From the NCBI GenBank assembly GCA_028279875.1, contig JANQMU010000056.1, positions 17,121 to 81,120 of the forward strand: 64,000 bases of DNA, given 5' to 3'. Position 1 is the first letter of the stretch, and every line of letters begins with the position of its first letter. The stretch is from Rhizobiaceae bacterium (GTDB lineage Bacteria > Pseudomonadota > Alphaproteobacteria > Rhizobiales > Rhizobiaceae). Of the stretch, positions 20,412-29,530 are shown piece after piece. The translations under genes and the position numbers were made by a program. The notes beneath the pieces are model-generated. The model was not told the origin of the DNA. It was given only the letters and a program-made list of their open reading frames with translations, and ran no database searches.

Positions 20412-21830
20412 ATGCGCGCTCGAAAACTCTTTATCGGCCAGAACATCCGAAAGATCCGCAGCGATCTGGGTCTAACACAGGCTCTTTTCGCCAAGCAGCT
20501 TGGCATATCGACCAGCTATCTCAATCAGATCGAGAACAATCAGCGGCACGTCACCGCGCCGGTTCTGCTAGCGCTGGCAGAGACGTTCTCCGTGGATATC
20601 GCCTCATTGTCCGTCAATGACAGCGACCGTCTGCTGGCTGACATGGCGGAAGCCATCGCCGATCCGCTGTTCAAGGGAGAACATCCCTCGGCGCAGGATC
20701 TGATGCAGGTCACGCAAAATACACCAACGGTGGCGCGGGCTTTCCTCGCCATGCACCAGGCCTTGCGCCGCGCCGGCGAACAACTGGCTGAACTGGACGA
20801 CACGCTGGAACGCGCCGGCGGTCTGACGGAGCCGACACCCTATGAGGAAGTTCGCGATTTTTTCCACTATATCAACAACTACGTCCACGAACTTGATCTC
20901 TCGGCCGAAACGCTGGCCGGCCAGCTCGCCGCCGCGCCCCGCAGCCGGGTGCGCAGCTTTGCCGATCATCTCGAGCGCCGGCACCGCGTCCGCGTCACCA
21001 TCGGCGGCAGCGCCGACAGCCCGGCCATCGTCCGGCGTTTCGATCCGGTATCGCGCGTGCTGTCGCTCAATCCCAGGGCAGCACCGTCGACCCATGCCTT
21101 TCAGATCGCCCACCAGATCGCGCTGCTGGAACATGGCGCCCAGATCGACGAAATCGTCGAAAAGGCGGGCTTTCAGTCGCACGACGCGGCCGCCATCTGC
21201 CGGATCGGGCTCGCCAACTACTTCGCCGGCAGCACCCTCCTGCCCTATGACGCGTTTTTGAGGGCGGCTGGCGAGTTGCGACATGATCTGGAACTGCTGG
21301 CCGACCGCTTCGGCGCCAGCACCGAACAGGTCGCCCACCGCCTGAGCACATTGCAGAGACCCGGCCACAAGGGCATCCCCTTTTTCTTTGCCCGCGTCGA
21401 TCAGGCCGGCAACATCACCAAGCGGCACTGCGCGACCAAGCTGCAGTTCGCCCGGTTCGGCTCCGCCTGTCCGTTGTGGAATGTGCACAGTGCTTTCGGC
21501 AACTCGCAAAGGACCCTCAGGCAGTTGGCCGAAACGCCCGACGGCGTGCGCTATCTGTGCCTGGCGACCGAGGTCACCAAGGCCAGCGGCGGATTTCACG
21601 ATCCGGTCCAGCGCTACGCCCTGGCTGTCGGCTGCGAGATCCAGCATGCCGGCTCACTGGTCTATGCCGACGATCTCGATCTTGAAAGCGAGGCGGCCTT
21701 CGAGCCGATCGGCATCTCCTGCCGCATCTGCGAACGCGACAATTGCCACCAGCGCGCTGTGCCGCCACTCAAGCGCAGGCTGTCCGTCGACCACAATGCG
21801 CGCGATACGATCCCCTATTCGTTCGAATAG
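20412..21830 (+). CDS. pccR: short-chain fatty acyl-CoA regulator, PccR/ScfR family
   Basis: 472 aa. An XRE helix-turn-helix occupies residues about 5-60 (LGLTQALFAKQLGISTSYLN). An IrrE-like middle region follows, and the C-terminal DUF2083-type domain ends with a Cys cluster (ISCRICERDNCHQRA). This is the ScfR layout, whose members sense acyl-CoAs. An ATG at 20379 would add 11 codons that run through the operator; relatives start at MRARKLF, so 20412 is chosen. No Shine-Dalgarno is visible. It is divergent from pccB and probably activates it when propionyl-CoA accumulates. Confidence 0.88.
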   Translation: MRARKLFIGQNIRKIRSDLGLTQALFAKQLGISTSYLNQIENNQRHVTAPVLLALAETFSVDIASLSVNDSDRLLADMAEAIADPLFKGEHPSAQDLMQVTQNTPTVARAFLAMHQALRRAGEQLAELDDTLERAGGLTEPTPYEEVRDFFHYINNYVHELDLSAETLAGQLAAAPRSRVRSFADHLERRHRVRVTIGGSADSPAIVRRFDPVSRVLSLNPRAAPSTHAFQIAHQIALLEHGAQIDEIVEKAGFQSHDAAAICRIGLANYFAGSTLLPYDAFLRAAGELRHDLELLADRFGASTEQVAHRLSTLQRPGHKGIPFFFARVDQAGNITKRHCATKLQFARFGSACPLWNVHSAFGNSQRTLRQLAETPDGVRYLCLATEVTKASGGFHDPVQRYALAVGCEIQHAGSLVYADDLDLESEAAFEPIGISCRICERDNCHQRAVPPLKRRLSVDHNARDTIPYSFE

Positions 21831-21851
21831 GCAATTTCGGCTCAGAAATTG
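21814..21851. terminator. possible bidirectional terminator at a convergent junction
   Basis: Two adjacent inverted repeats span the 3' ends of pccR and the TRAP gene: CCTATTCG-TT-CGAATAGG (21814-21831) and CAATTTC-GGCTCA-GAAATTG (21832-21851). Neither has a long T tract, so termination is plausible from position but weakly supported. Confidence 0.35.
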
Positions 21852-24505
21852 AGCGAGATGTCGCGATGATCCGAATTGCAGCCCGCGACGAACAGCGCAA
21901 TCTCGCGTGGCAACCGATCCTGCTGGCGCAGCCCGATTGTATCGCGGATCGTTGCTTCGAGGGCAACCAGCGTCGGGCGGATATCGGTCGCGGCACGGTC
22001 GCGCCACTCGGTTTCCCGATCGACCAGGACGATTGCCTCCTCGAGGTGCTCCGACGCTTTCTCGGGATCCGGTGTCCTGCCACGCAACGCGCGGCGGGCC
22101 TTGGAAAGCAAGGATGATATTTCCCCGGCACCGGCCACACCGCTAAGCGTTCCGGAGACCGTCTTGAATTCTTCCGCAGCAGCCTTGGAATCGGGATCGT
22201 CGACGACTGTGCGAAGCGCCTCGATCCGCGCCCGGCTTGCCGCCACCGCCTCGGATGCATCGATAATGCGAATGATCTCGACCAGTTTGGAATAGGCGTC
22301 ATCGACGTTCCTGCGATAGTCGAGGCGCGCCTTGGCATCGGCCTTCTGCAAATCGGCATAGGCGGCATAGACCGTGTCCCATTCGTCCGGAACCTTGGCT
22401 TCAAGAGCCTCAATCTGCCGGTAGAGCTCTTCAATTCTTCCTTCAAATCCCTCGCGGCGCTTTGCGGCCGCCTCGTCATCGCCGCGAGTCCGCGAAAGAA
22501 GCGTCTTGTTCTCGTCGAGGGTTCTGGTGATTTTCCGGATATCGTGCTCGAGCTGCCGCACCACCCTGTGAACGGGCCGGAATTCCGGCGACGCCTCGGC
22601 CAGAGCCGCCTCGGTCACGGCGGTCTGTTTGATCAGATCGAAGGTGTTGTCGATCCCGGCCAGCATATCATCCATATCATCGCGGATGGCCGCCGGCAGG
22701 AATTGCCTGTCCAGCGATCCGGTCGCCTCAACTGCGGTGCGAATTCCCCGCCCGCCCGTATTCAACTGGTCGAATACATAGTGCTCGAGACAGTACTGCA
22801 GCCGGGGATTGCGCGGCGGCGGCGCGGTTTCCGAAAGCAAGGCGATCCGGTTGGGCAGGTAGTTCACAAGCGGCGGCGTCAGGGCGACGATGAACAGGGC
22901 CGCGAGTTGAAGACAGATGAATGCGATCACGCCTTTGTACATGTCGAGCGTGCGAACGGTCGCATCCGCCACACCGCGCAGATAGAACAGGGCAAACCCG
23001 AAAGGCGGGGTGAGAAACGACGTCTGGATGTTCAGCCCGATCATCACGCCCAGCCAGACCGCCGTGATATTGGCACCCGGATCGGCCAGCAGAATCGGCG
23101 CGACGATGGGGACGACCACCACCGCGATCTCGATGAAATCGAGAAAGAAACCAAGGACGAAGATAACCAGCATCACCACCAGAAACTGCAGCCAGAAGCC
23201 GCCGGGCAGACTGGTCAGGAACTCGCGAACCAGCTCCTCTCCGCCGAACGCACGAAACGCGGCGGTCAGCATGGCCGCGCCCAGCAGGATGATGAAGACG
23301 AGGGACGTGGTCTTGGCGGTTTCGATCATAACCCCGTAGAGGGTGTTGTCGATTTTCAGCGCCCGCCAACCGCTCCAGACCAGCGACAGAACGAGGAAGA
23401 AAACGGCAATGATGGCCAGCGTGACCCCGATCTGATCGCCTTGCGACGTGATCGATTTCACGTTCACCGGGTAGATGCTGAGGATCACCGTCAGGGCGAG
23501 CATGGAGAGGATCGCCACGATCGCCGGCGTGAATGCGCCCTTCTGTCCCTCCTTCAACCGGTAGCCGGCCATAACAGTCGCGCCGGCGGCGCCAATAGCA
23601 CCGGCCTGATTGACGGTCGCGATGCCGCCGATGATCGATCCGAGAACGAGCAGGATCAACGCCAGGGGCGGCACTAGCGTGACGAAGACCTTCAACGCGA
23701 ACGCTGCGTTGTATTTGCCGTCATAGGGAACGGAGGGCGCAGCCTTCGGATTGAAGAACGCATAGACCAGGATGAACACCATATAGAGCGCAACAAGAAG
23801 AAGCCCCGGCAGGAACGCACCGAGAAACATCTCTCCCGCGCTCGTGGCGCCGACCTCGAAGATCGTCGGCATGGAGATCTCGCCGGTCGCTTCCTTGTAA
23901 AGCGCCTTGCGCGCGGTGCCCGCCTGGTCCGCCGCCCCGGCGAGCTGGTCGGCCAGGATGATCAGCACGATGGACGGCGGGATGATCTGGCCCAGCGTCC
24001 CGGACGCGGCGATCGTTCCCGTCGCCAGCGGTTTCGAATAATTGTTCTTCAGCATCGCCGGCAGGGAGATCAGCCCCATCGCCACCACCGTTGCCCCGAC
24101 AATGCCGGTGGTCGCGGCCAGCAAGGCGCCGACAAACACCACGGAAATCCCGAGCCCGCCCCGGATCGGCCCGAACAACTGCGCCATCGTGATCAGAAGG
24201 TCCTCGGCGATCCGCGAGCGCTGCAGCATGATCCCCATGAAGATGAACAGGGGGATGGCGATCAGCGTATCGCGCTCCGGTTCCCAATAGATGCCCCTGA
24301 GATTGGTGACCCCGGCGCTCAACCATTGTGCCGGACCGCCATGGACAAAGAAGGCATCGACGTCTCCGGCCAGCAGATAGCCGCACAGCGCGGCAATGAA
24401 GATGGTCAGGATCGCCGAGCCGGGAAGTGCAAAAGCCACCGGATAGCCGGATCCAAGGGCTAGGGCCATCAGCAGGATCAGGATCAGAAGAAACAGCAAT
24501 TCCAT
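21842..24505 (-). CDS. TRAP transporter large permease (DctM) with long C-terminal extension
   Basis: 887 aa. The first 570-590 residues form a DctM membrane protein with many spans and family motifs such as IPLFIFMG, ASGTLGQIIPPSI and LTPPFGFALFY. About 300 further residues follow that are charged, Glu/Lys/Arg-rich and helical, with coiled-coil character (for example RREGFEGRIEELYRQIEALE). Ordinary DctM proteins are 420-650 aa and lack this. The tail would be cytoplasmic or periplasmic depending on the number of spans. It works with DctQ (24550) and DctP (25609) in sodium-driven organic-acid uptake. Confidence 0.9.
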   Translation of the reverse strand: MELLFLLILILLMALALGSGYPVAFALPGSAILTIFIAALCGYLLAGDVDAFFVHGGPAQWLSAGVTNLRGIYWEPERDTLIAIPLFIFMGIMLQRSRIAEDLLITMAQLFGPIRGGLGISVVFVGALLAATTGIVGATVVAMGLISLPAMLKNNYSKPLATGTIAASGTLGQIIPPSIVLIILADQLAGAADQAGTARKALYKEATGEISMPTIFEVGATSAGEMFLGAFLPGLLLVALYMVFILVYAFFNPKAAPSVPYDGKYNAAFALKVFVTLVPPLALILLVLGSIIGGIATVNQAGAIGAAGATVMAGYRLKEGQKGAFTPAIVAILSMLALTVILSIYPVNVKSITSQGDQIGVTLAIIAVFFLVLSLVWSGWRALKIDNTLYGVMIETAKTTSLVFIILLGAAMLTAAFRAFGGEELVREFLTSLPGGFWLQFLVVMLVIFVLGFFLDFIEIAVVVVPIVAPILLADPGANITAVWLGVMIGLNIQTSFLTPPFGFALFYLRGVADATVRTLDMYKGVIAFICLQLAALFIVALTPPLVNYLPNRIALLSETAPPPRNPRLQYCLEHYVFDQLNTGGRGIRTAVEATGSLDRQFLPAAIRDDMDDMLAGIDNTFDLIKQTAVTEAALAEASPEFRPVHRVVRQLEHDIRKITRTLDENKTLLSRTRGDDEAAAKRREGFEGRIEELYRQIEALEAKVPDEWDTVYAAYADLQKADAKARLDYRRNVDDAYSKLVEIIRIIDASEAVAASRARIEALRTVVDDPDSKAAAEEFKTVSGTLSGVAGAGEISSLLSKARRALRGRTPDPEKASEHLEEAIVLVDRETEWRDRAATDIRPTLVALEATIRDTIGLRQQDRLPREIALFVAGCNSDHRDISLNF

Positions 24506-24549
24506 GTTCTGTTTGGTCCTATTTGCCCCGGAGGCCGCTGATATTCAGA

Positions 24550-25542
24550 TCAAGCGACCGGAGCCGTGACATGATCCACATGGCCTGGTTCGCCGCGCCA
24601 ATCGGCAACGGCGCTCATCAGATATCCGACAAACTGAACCAGCATCGAAATTGCGAATATGCCGAGGAACGCCGCCATCAGATATTTCACATACATACCG
24701 AAGCCCGATTGCGTGGTTTCGAACGTGAAGACCGGCGCATTGATGATCGACGACTTGCCGGACATGCCGATGATCAGGATGGTCCAGCAAAGGACAATGC
24801 CCATGGTCAGCGTCCCGATAGCATTCACCGCCCCTTGGGTCTTGCTTTTGAAGCCAGCATAGAACACGTCGACACGGACATGCCCTTCCTCGACCAGCGT
24901 ATAGGCGCTCGCAAACAAGAACAGGGCGCCATACCAAAAACGGACAAGATCGCTCATGAAGGGTTGTTCATACGAGAAGACGAAGCGCGAAATCACGATC
25001 AGCATCTCGGCCACCACGATCATCAGGGACAGCCACATGAAGCCCAAGGTCCGCGTCAGGGCTGCGATCGCGAAGGAAAGGACAACCAATGGCATGTGCA
25101 CATAGGGGCCGCGATAGCGCGACCGCCCCAGGTTCTTGCTCATTTCCTCGCCGACAATCGCCTCAAGAAGGCCCTCCGTGCGAAGGAATGAAATGCACGC
25201 ATCGGTCAGACCGATCAGCAGCACGGCCCAGAACGCCGCCCGGATCAGGAAATTGTTCAGCCGGGTGATGCGGTCAGCGTCGGTTCTCAGATTTGTGTCG
25301 CGACTGACGACGACAAACACCAAGGCACAGAAAATGGCGACCGGATAAAGCAGAAACTGCCCCCAGGCCAAGGGACCAACCCCGCCGGAAAGCAGCGCCG
25401 ACCCCGGAAAACCGGCACCGAATGTCAAAAAAACATTCAGGACAAAAATCAGCAGCACCGCCAGATTCACCCATCCGAACAGGCGGGTCGCGATCGACCA
25501 GCTGCTCTGGGCTCCGCCCGCCGTCATGGGCTCAGTTGCCAT
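24550..25542 (-). CDS. TRAP transporter small permease (DctQ), enlarged
   Basis: 330 aa, against about 160-230 for usual DctQ. The C-terminal half carries the normal four-span DctQ pattern, including EEGHVRVDVFY. An additional N-terminal half has about four hydrophobic segments (VNLAVLLIFVLNVFLTFG, FLLYPVAIFCALVFVVV and others). The start ATG at 25542 follows GGAGGG; a TTG five codons upstream is less likely. It sits between dctP and dctM. The matching enlargement of DctM suggests a distinct TRAP subtype. Confidence 0.87.
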   Translation of the reverse strand: MATEPMTAGGAQSSWSIATRLFGWVNLAVLLIFVLNVFLTFGAGFPGSALLSGGVGPLAWGQFLLYPVAIFCALVFVVVSRDTNLRTDADRITRLNNFLIRAAFWAVLLIGLTDACISFLRTEGLLEAIVGEEMSKNLGRSRYRGPYVHMPLVVLSFAIAALTRTLGFMWLSLMIVVAEMLIVISRFVFSYEQPFMSDLVRFWYGALFLFASAYTLVEEGHVRVDVFYAGFKSKTQGAVNAIGTLTMGIVLCWTILIIGMSGKSSIINAPVFTFETTQSGFGMYVKYLMAAFLGIFAISMLVQFVGYLMSAVADWRGEPGHVDHVTAPVA

Positions 25543-25555
25543 GGCGCCCTCCAGC

Positions 25556-25587
25556 AAAACGGGATGGGAACCAGTCCCATCCCGTTT
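25556..25587 (-). terminator. strong hairpin between dctP and dctQ
   Basis: A perfect 13-bp stem (AAACGGGATGGGA / TCCCATCCCGTTT) with a 5-nt loop. On the minus strand the stem ends in TTTT just before the dctQ ribosome site. It probably reduces read-through so that the periplasmic binding protein is made in excess, or it protects the dctP message. Confidence 0.7.
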
Positions 25588-25608
25588 CGATTCACACGAT
25601 CAACCGGC

Positions 25609-26703
25609 CTACAGTCCCAGCGCCCGGTTTCTCAGATTGGAGTAAGCGACTTCCTGCAACGACTGCCATCCGCCGATCTCGAGCAGGGCGGTCTGGAACT
25701 GGTCGTTGATCTTCTTGGCAAGTGGGCTGTGATCGCGCACTTCTTCAAAGACTTCGGCAGATGCGTCCGCAAACGCGTCATAAATGTCTTCCGAGAAGAT
25801 TTTGACCACGACGCCGTTTTCGTCGACCATGCGCTTCAGATACGCGCCGTTATTGGCGTTCACCTCATCGAACCCTCGGGTCGATTCTTCGGTCGCGGCG
25901 GCTTCAATGACGGCTCGCTCCCAGTCGGTGAGGCCTTCCCACCAGGACTTGTTCATTCCCAGCGAGAGCACACTGCCCGGCTCATGGAAGCCTGGACCAT
26001 AGTAGAATTTGGCGACCTCATAGAACTTCATGAAGTAGTCATTATAGGGACCGACCCACTCGGTGGCGTCGATCGCGCCTGATACCAGATTTTCGTAAAT
26101 CTGGCCGCCGGGAACGGCAATCGGCGATGCACCGAGTTTCGCCATGACGTCGCCGCCAAGGCCGGGAATGCGCATCTTCAGGCCCTGGAGATCGTCAACC
26201 GAGTTGATCTCCTTGTTGAACCATCCACCCATCTGGGCACCGGTGTTCCCGGCCGCCAGCGCCTTGATGCCGAATTCGCCGCTGACTTCGTCCCACAGCT
26301 CCTGACCGCCGCCGAACCGCAGCCATGCGGTGATTTCGTTGGTGGTCATCCCGAATGGGACAGATGTGAAATAGGCCAGTCCCGGATGTTTGCCCTTCCA
26401 GTAATAGTCGGCGCCGCTGTAGGCCTGGGCATTGCCCGTGGCGGCTTCATCGAAGGAGTCGAACGCGCCGACCCTTTCATTGGCAGCAAAATACTGCACA
26501 TTGATCCGGCCTTCGGACAGTTCGGCAATGCGCGCTGCCAGGCGCTGTTGCGAAATTCCGATGCCCGGGAAATCACGCGGCCAGGTCGACAGAATCACCA
26601 TATCTGTCGTGGCCTGCGCGACCGCGGGCGCGGCCAGGGCGGTTGCGACGGTGGCACCAGCGGTTGCCGTGCCGGCGGTTTTCAGGAATTTACGGCGGTC
26701 CAT
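25609..26703 (-). CDS. TRAP transporter solute-binding protein (DctP/TakP type)
   Basis: 364 aa. The start is the ATG giving MDRRKFLKTAGTATAGATVA, a twin-arginine signal with AxA cleavage near APAVAQA, so the folded protein is exported by Tat. The mature domain matches the TakP subgroup of DctP (TWPRDFPGIG, ADYYWKGKHP, ATEWVGPYNDY, NKSWWEGLTDWE). Members of that group bind alpha-keto acids, lactate or related carboxylates; the ligand here is not known. It is the first gene of the TRAP operon, divergent from the sensor kinase gene. Confidence 0.93.
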   Translation of the reverse strand: MDRRKFLKTAGTATAGATVATALAAPAVAQATTDMVILSTWPRDFPGIGISQQRLAARIAELSEGRINVQYFAANERVGAFDSFDEAATGNAQAYSGADYYWKGKHPGLAYFTSVPFGMTTNEITAWLRFGGGQELWDEVSGEFGIKALAAGNTGAQMGGWFNKEINSVDDLQGLKMRIPGLGGDVMAKLGASPIAVPGGQIYENLVSGAIDATEWVGPYNDYFMKFYEVAKFYYGPGFHEPGSVLSLGMNKSWWEGLTDWERAVIEAAATEESTRGFDEVNANNGAYLKRMVDENGVVVKIFSEDIYDAFADASAEVFEEVRDHSPLAKKINDQFQTALLEIGGWQSLQEVAYSNLRNRALGL

Positions 26704-26964
26704 ATTGTTCCTCCCAGAATTCGGACACACAATATCAATAACGGAAATCAGACCCACCTCGAGGGCCGGGTCAGTCCTCCTTTCCTTCCGATAGTAAATT
26801 GACTCGAATTTCTCAATTGGTGCAAGTGCGTAGCGCATAGGTAGTATTGCGGATTGCGCGCATTGGCGCGTTGCGGGCAGTGCCGGTGCGCTTGGCCGAA
26901 ACCTCTGTTAGTCTTCGGCAAAGCGTCCAATCAGGCGTTCATACGGACACACAGGTTTGTCGAC
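26704..26964. other. divergent intergenic region between dctP and the sensor kinase gene
   Basis: 261 bp without a gene. It has to contain promoters for both the TRAP operon and the two-component system and is the natural target of the LuxR-type regulator at 28611. I see no clear sigma-70 boxes or strong palindrome. Confidence 0.4.
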
Positions 26965-28350
26965 ATGAATTTCAGGATCAAACTGCTCACGATCACCATA
27001 TTGCCCGTGGTTCTCATTTCGCTGGCCGCGCTGATCCTCATCAATATCCAGTCCCGACAACTCGCTGAGGTCCAGGGCGCCGCGGTCGAAAAGATGATTC
27101 GCGAATCGAAGGAAACGGAGCTGCGCAACTACATCAAAATGGCGCAATCCGCCGTCGAACCGTTTTATCAATGGGACAATGTCTCGAAAATACAGGCACA
27201 GAAATATGTGTCGGACGTCCTTCAGCAAATGACGTTCGGAGAAGACGGTTATTTCTTCGCCTACAAGGCGGACGGCACCAATCTTATTCATCCGCGACAG
27301 CCCGAACTGGTCGGCAAGAACTGGATCGACCTCGAGGACTCCCAGGGCAGAAAGGTAATCAGCGACCTGATCGACCTTGGCCGCCAGGGCGGCGCGTTCT
27401 ACCAGTATGTGTGGAACAAACCGTCTACCGGGACCGACGCCGAAAAGCTGGGCTACTCGTTCTTTCTCGACAAATGGGACTGGATGATCGGGTCGGGGCT
27501 CTACATGGACGATATCGCTGCGCAAATCGGCAGCATTCGCGATCAACTCGAGCGAAATGTCGAGCAGACCCAGTGGGTGTTGATTCTGCTGGCTGTCGGC
27601 GCCGTCGCCATAACCGGCGTGCTCTTTGCCATCGTGCAGATCTCGGAGCAGAGGCTGGCGGACATCCGGTTGAAGCAACTGGCCGCAGGCATTGTCGAGA
27701 CGCAGGAGAATGAGCGCAAGCGCGTTTCACGCGAGCTGCATGACGGGATTTCCCAGCTCCTGGTGTCGGCGCGCTACAGCCTGGACCTCGCCCACGCCAA
27801 TGCCCGCGAAAACAAGGCGATTGCCGAACCGATCGAAAAATCCGCGAACGCGATTTCGACGGCCATCGCCGAAATCCGGCGCATCTCCATGGCCTTGCGT
27901 CCGTCGGTACTGGACGAACTGGGGCTTGCTGCGGCCCTCAAAAGCCTGTGCGATGATTTTGAGGCGCAAACCGGCATAGCCGTCCACTCCGACATCCAGG
28001 CTGTCGGAGACATGCTCGGAGACCGCGAAAAAACGACCTTCTACCGCATCGCCCAGGAAGCGCTGACCAACATCGCCAAACATGCGCATGCCTCCGATAT
28101 CTGGGTCGAGCTCTCGCCTTCCGGAAAAGCCGTCAATCTGGAAATCCGCGACAACGGTGTCGGGCTGATGACGAAATATGGAAGCGGCCTGGGCATGCGG
28201 AACATGCTCGAACGTATCGAGAGCCATGGCGGCCAGCTCAGGAAAACCACCGCGCCAGAGGGCGGCCTGTGCCTGCGGGTCTCGTTGCAGAAAAACCGCC
28301 AGGACGTCGATAACAAGGTGGTGGATCAATGGCCATTGGAAGCCGTCTGA
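26965..28350 (+). CDS. membrane sensor histidine kinase with extracytoplasmic Cache domain (NarL-partner type)
   Basis: 461 aa from the ATG at 26965; upstream codons lack family similarity. The first span is residues about 8-28, a Cache_2-type sensor follows (FGEDGYFFAYKADGTNLIHP, WDWMIGSGLYMDDI), and the second span is near 207-227. The kinase part is of the HisKA_3 type with phosphoacceptor His in SRELHDGISQLL, and the HATPase motifs are NIAKHAHAS, DNGVGL and GLGMRNMLER. Cache sensors commonly bind small organic acids, which suits the neighbouring TRAP importer. The partner is the regulator at 28611. Confidence 0.92.
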   Translation: MNFRIKLLTITILPVVLISLAALILINIQSRQLAEVQGAAVEKMIRESKETELRNYIKMAQSAVEPFYQWDNVSKIQAQKYVSDVLQQMTFGEDGYFFAYKADGTNLIHPRQPELVGKNWIDLEDSQGRKVISDLIDLGRQGGAFYQYVWNKPSTGTDAEKLGYSFFLDKWDWMIGSGLYMDDIAAQIGSIRDQLERNVEQTQWVLILLAVGAVAITGVLFAIVQISEQRLADIRLKQLAAGIVETQENERKRVSRELHDGISQLLVSARYSLDLAHANARENKAIAEPIEKSANAISTAIAEIRRISMALRPSVLDELGLAAALKSLCDDFEAQTGIAVHSDIQAVGDMLGDREKTTFYRIAQEALTNIAKHAHASDIWVELSPSGKAVNLEIRDNGVGLMTKYGSGLGMRNMLERIESHGGQLRKTTAPEGGLCLRVSLQKNRQDVDNKVVDQWPLEAV

Positions 28351-28610
28351 CAGGTGCCATGGCGGTCCGGCAGGTCATCCGTGGCCTGTCGCCGACCGCA
28401 GCCCCCGGCGAACAGTTGCGTGGCCATGAGCCGGCGCTCACCCTCGCCGGTTTTGCGGTGCCCCTTTTTGCCCGCAAAGCAGATGGATTCCAATCTGTCG
28501 GAGAAACCTGTCGACGGCCCGCCACCTAGACTTTGTGAGGGCTTGCAATCGACCGCCGATTGCCGCTAGTTAATCTCAAAAGGCATAATAAACGCCGCAT
28601 AGGGGAGCCA

Positions 28611-29264
28611 ATGCAGTCTGGGAAATCAGACGGCGCACGACTTCGACTTGTCATCGCGGACGATCACGATCTGCTGCGGGACGGGATTCGTTCGCGCCTG
28701 GCGGACGAGGATTTCGTGGACATTGTCGGCGAGGCGCGAAACGGGCGTGAAGCGGTCGATCTGTGCCTTCAACTGAAGCCGGATATGGTTCTGCTCGATG
28801 TGTCGATGCCCGAGCTCAACGGGCTCGAGGCAGCCCATCTGATCAAAAGGGACCTGCCAGACACGAAGGTGCTGTTTCTCTCCATCTACGACAACGAGGA
28901 ATATGTCCGCGAGGCCCTGCGCATCGGAGCCAACGGATTCGTGCTCAAGGACGTATCCAAGGCCGAGATGATCAATGCCATAAAATCGGTCGCGCTGGGC
29001 GCCACCTATCTCGGACCGCAGGCGGCCGCCTCCCTGGCGAAGCGACCGGCCGCTGCGCAGCCCAGCACCGGCGACTTCGGATTGACGAGCCGGGAAAAGG
29101 AGGTCCTGGCCGCCGTTTCGAAGGGCCTGACAAACCGCGAAATCGCGCTGCAACTGAACATCAGCGTCCGCACGGTGGAAAGCCATCGCTTCTCGATCCG
29201 CGAAAAGACCGGCGGCGGAAACGCGGTCGCGCTTTCGAAGATTGCCGGGCAACTCGGTCTGTAA
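28611..29264 (+). CDS. LuxR/NarL-family response regulator
   Basis: 217 aa. The receiver domain has DDHD acidic residues near 20, the phospho-acceptor Asp in VLLDVSMPE and the conserved Lys in FVLKDVS. The C-terminal LuxR helix-turn-helix is LTSREKEVLAAVSKGLTNRE with the recognition helix in SVRTVESHR. The ATG at 28611 has AGGGGAG in front. It lies 260 nt after the sensor kinase gene; that gap holds no gene I can support. It probably activates the divergent TRAP operon when phosphorylated. Confidence 0.93.
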   Translation: MQSGKSDGARLRLVIADDHDLLRDGIRSRLADEDFVDIVGEARNGREAVDLCLQLKPDMVLLDVSMPELNGLEAAHLIKRDLPDTKVLFLSIYDNEEYVREALRIGANGFVLKDVSKAEMINAIKSVALGATYLGPQAAASLAKRPAAAQPSTGDFGLTSREKEVLAAVSKGLTNREIALQLNISVRTVESHRFSIREKTGGGNAVALSKIAGQLGL

Positions 29265-29530
29265 AACGCCCAGAGCATGGCAACGGCTGCGACCATCCTG
29301 TTAATCAATCTGAAAGCATTTCGGCGCACCGTTTTGGTTGGCAAACGGTAAAACCTGCAGCGAAAATGCGACGATAATCGCCCGAGCCTATTGAAATGCG
29401 TGTGAAATAGGGCTCTTATCGATTGCGGAAATATGGCAATCCCGGTCTTTAATGTGGCAGGGCAGACACCGATATGCTGGCAGAACATGTGTATCATTAA
29501 CCGGCAGAACTCCGTGGCTTTCGTGGCACA
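29265..29530. other. intergenic region before cysQ
   Basis: 266 bp without a supported gene. An ACCGTTT/AAACGGT inverted repeat with an 8-nt loop lies at 29328-29349 but has no T tract on either strand, so it is not called a terminator. The rest is AT-richer than the genes and should contain the cysQ promoter. Confidence 0.4.

Noticed and set aside
22544..23677. 377-codon plus-strand frame opposite dctM, very rich in Asp, Arg, Gln and His
   Set aside because: Composition is that of the complement of hydrophobic membrane codons; the TRAP permease on the minus strand explains it.
28351..28610. Small gene or RNA between the sensor kinase and response regulator
   Set aside because: Short open frames exist but have no ribosome site or family match. 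No convincing hairpin or promoter box was seen.
29328..29349. ACCGTTT/AAACGGT inverted repeat as a terminator
   Set aside because: No T tract follows on either strand and the stem is only 7 bp.
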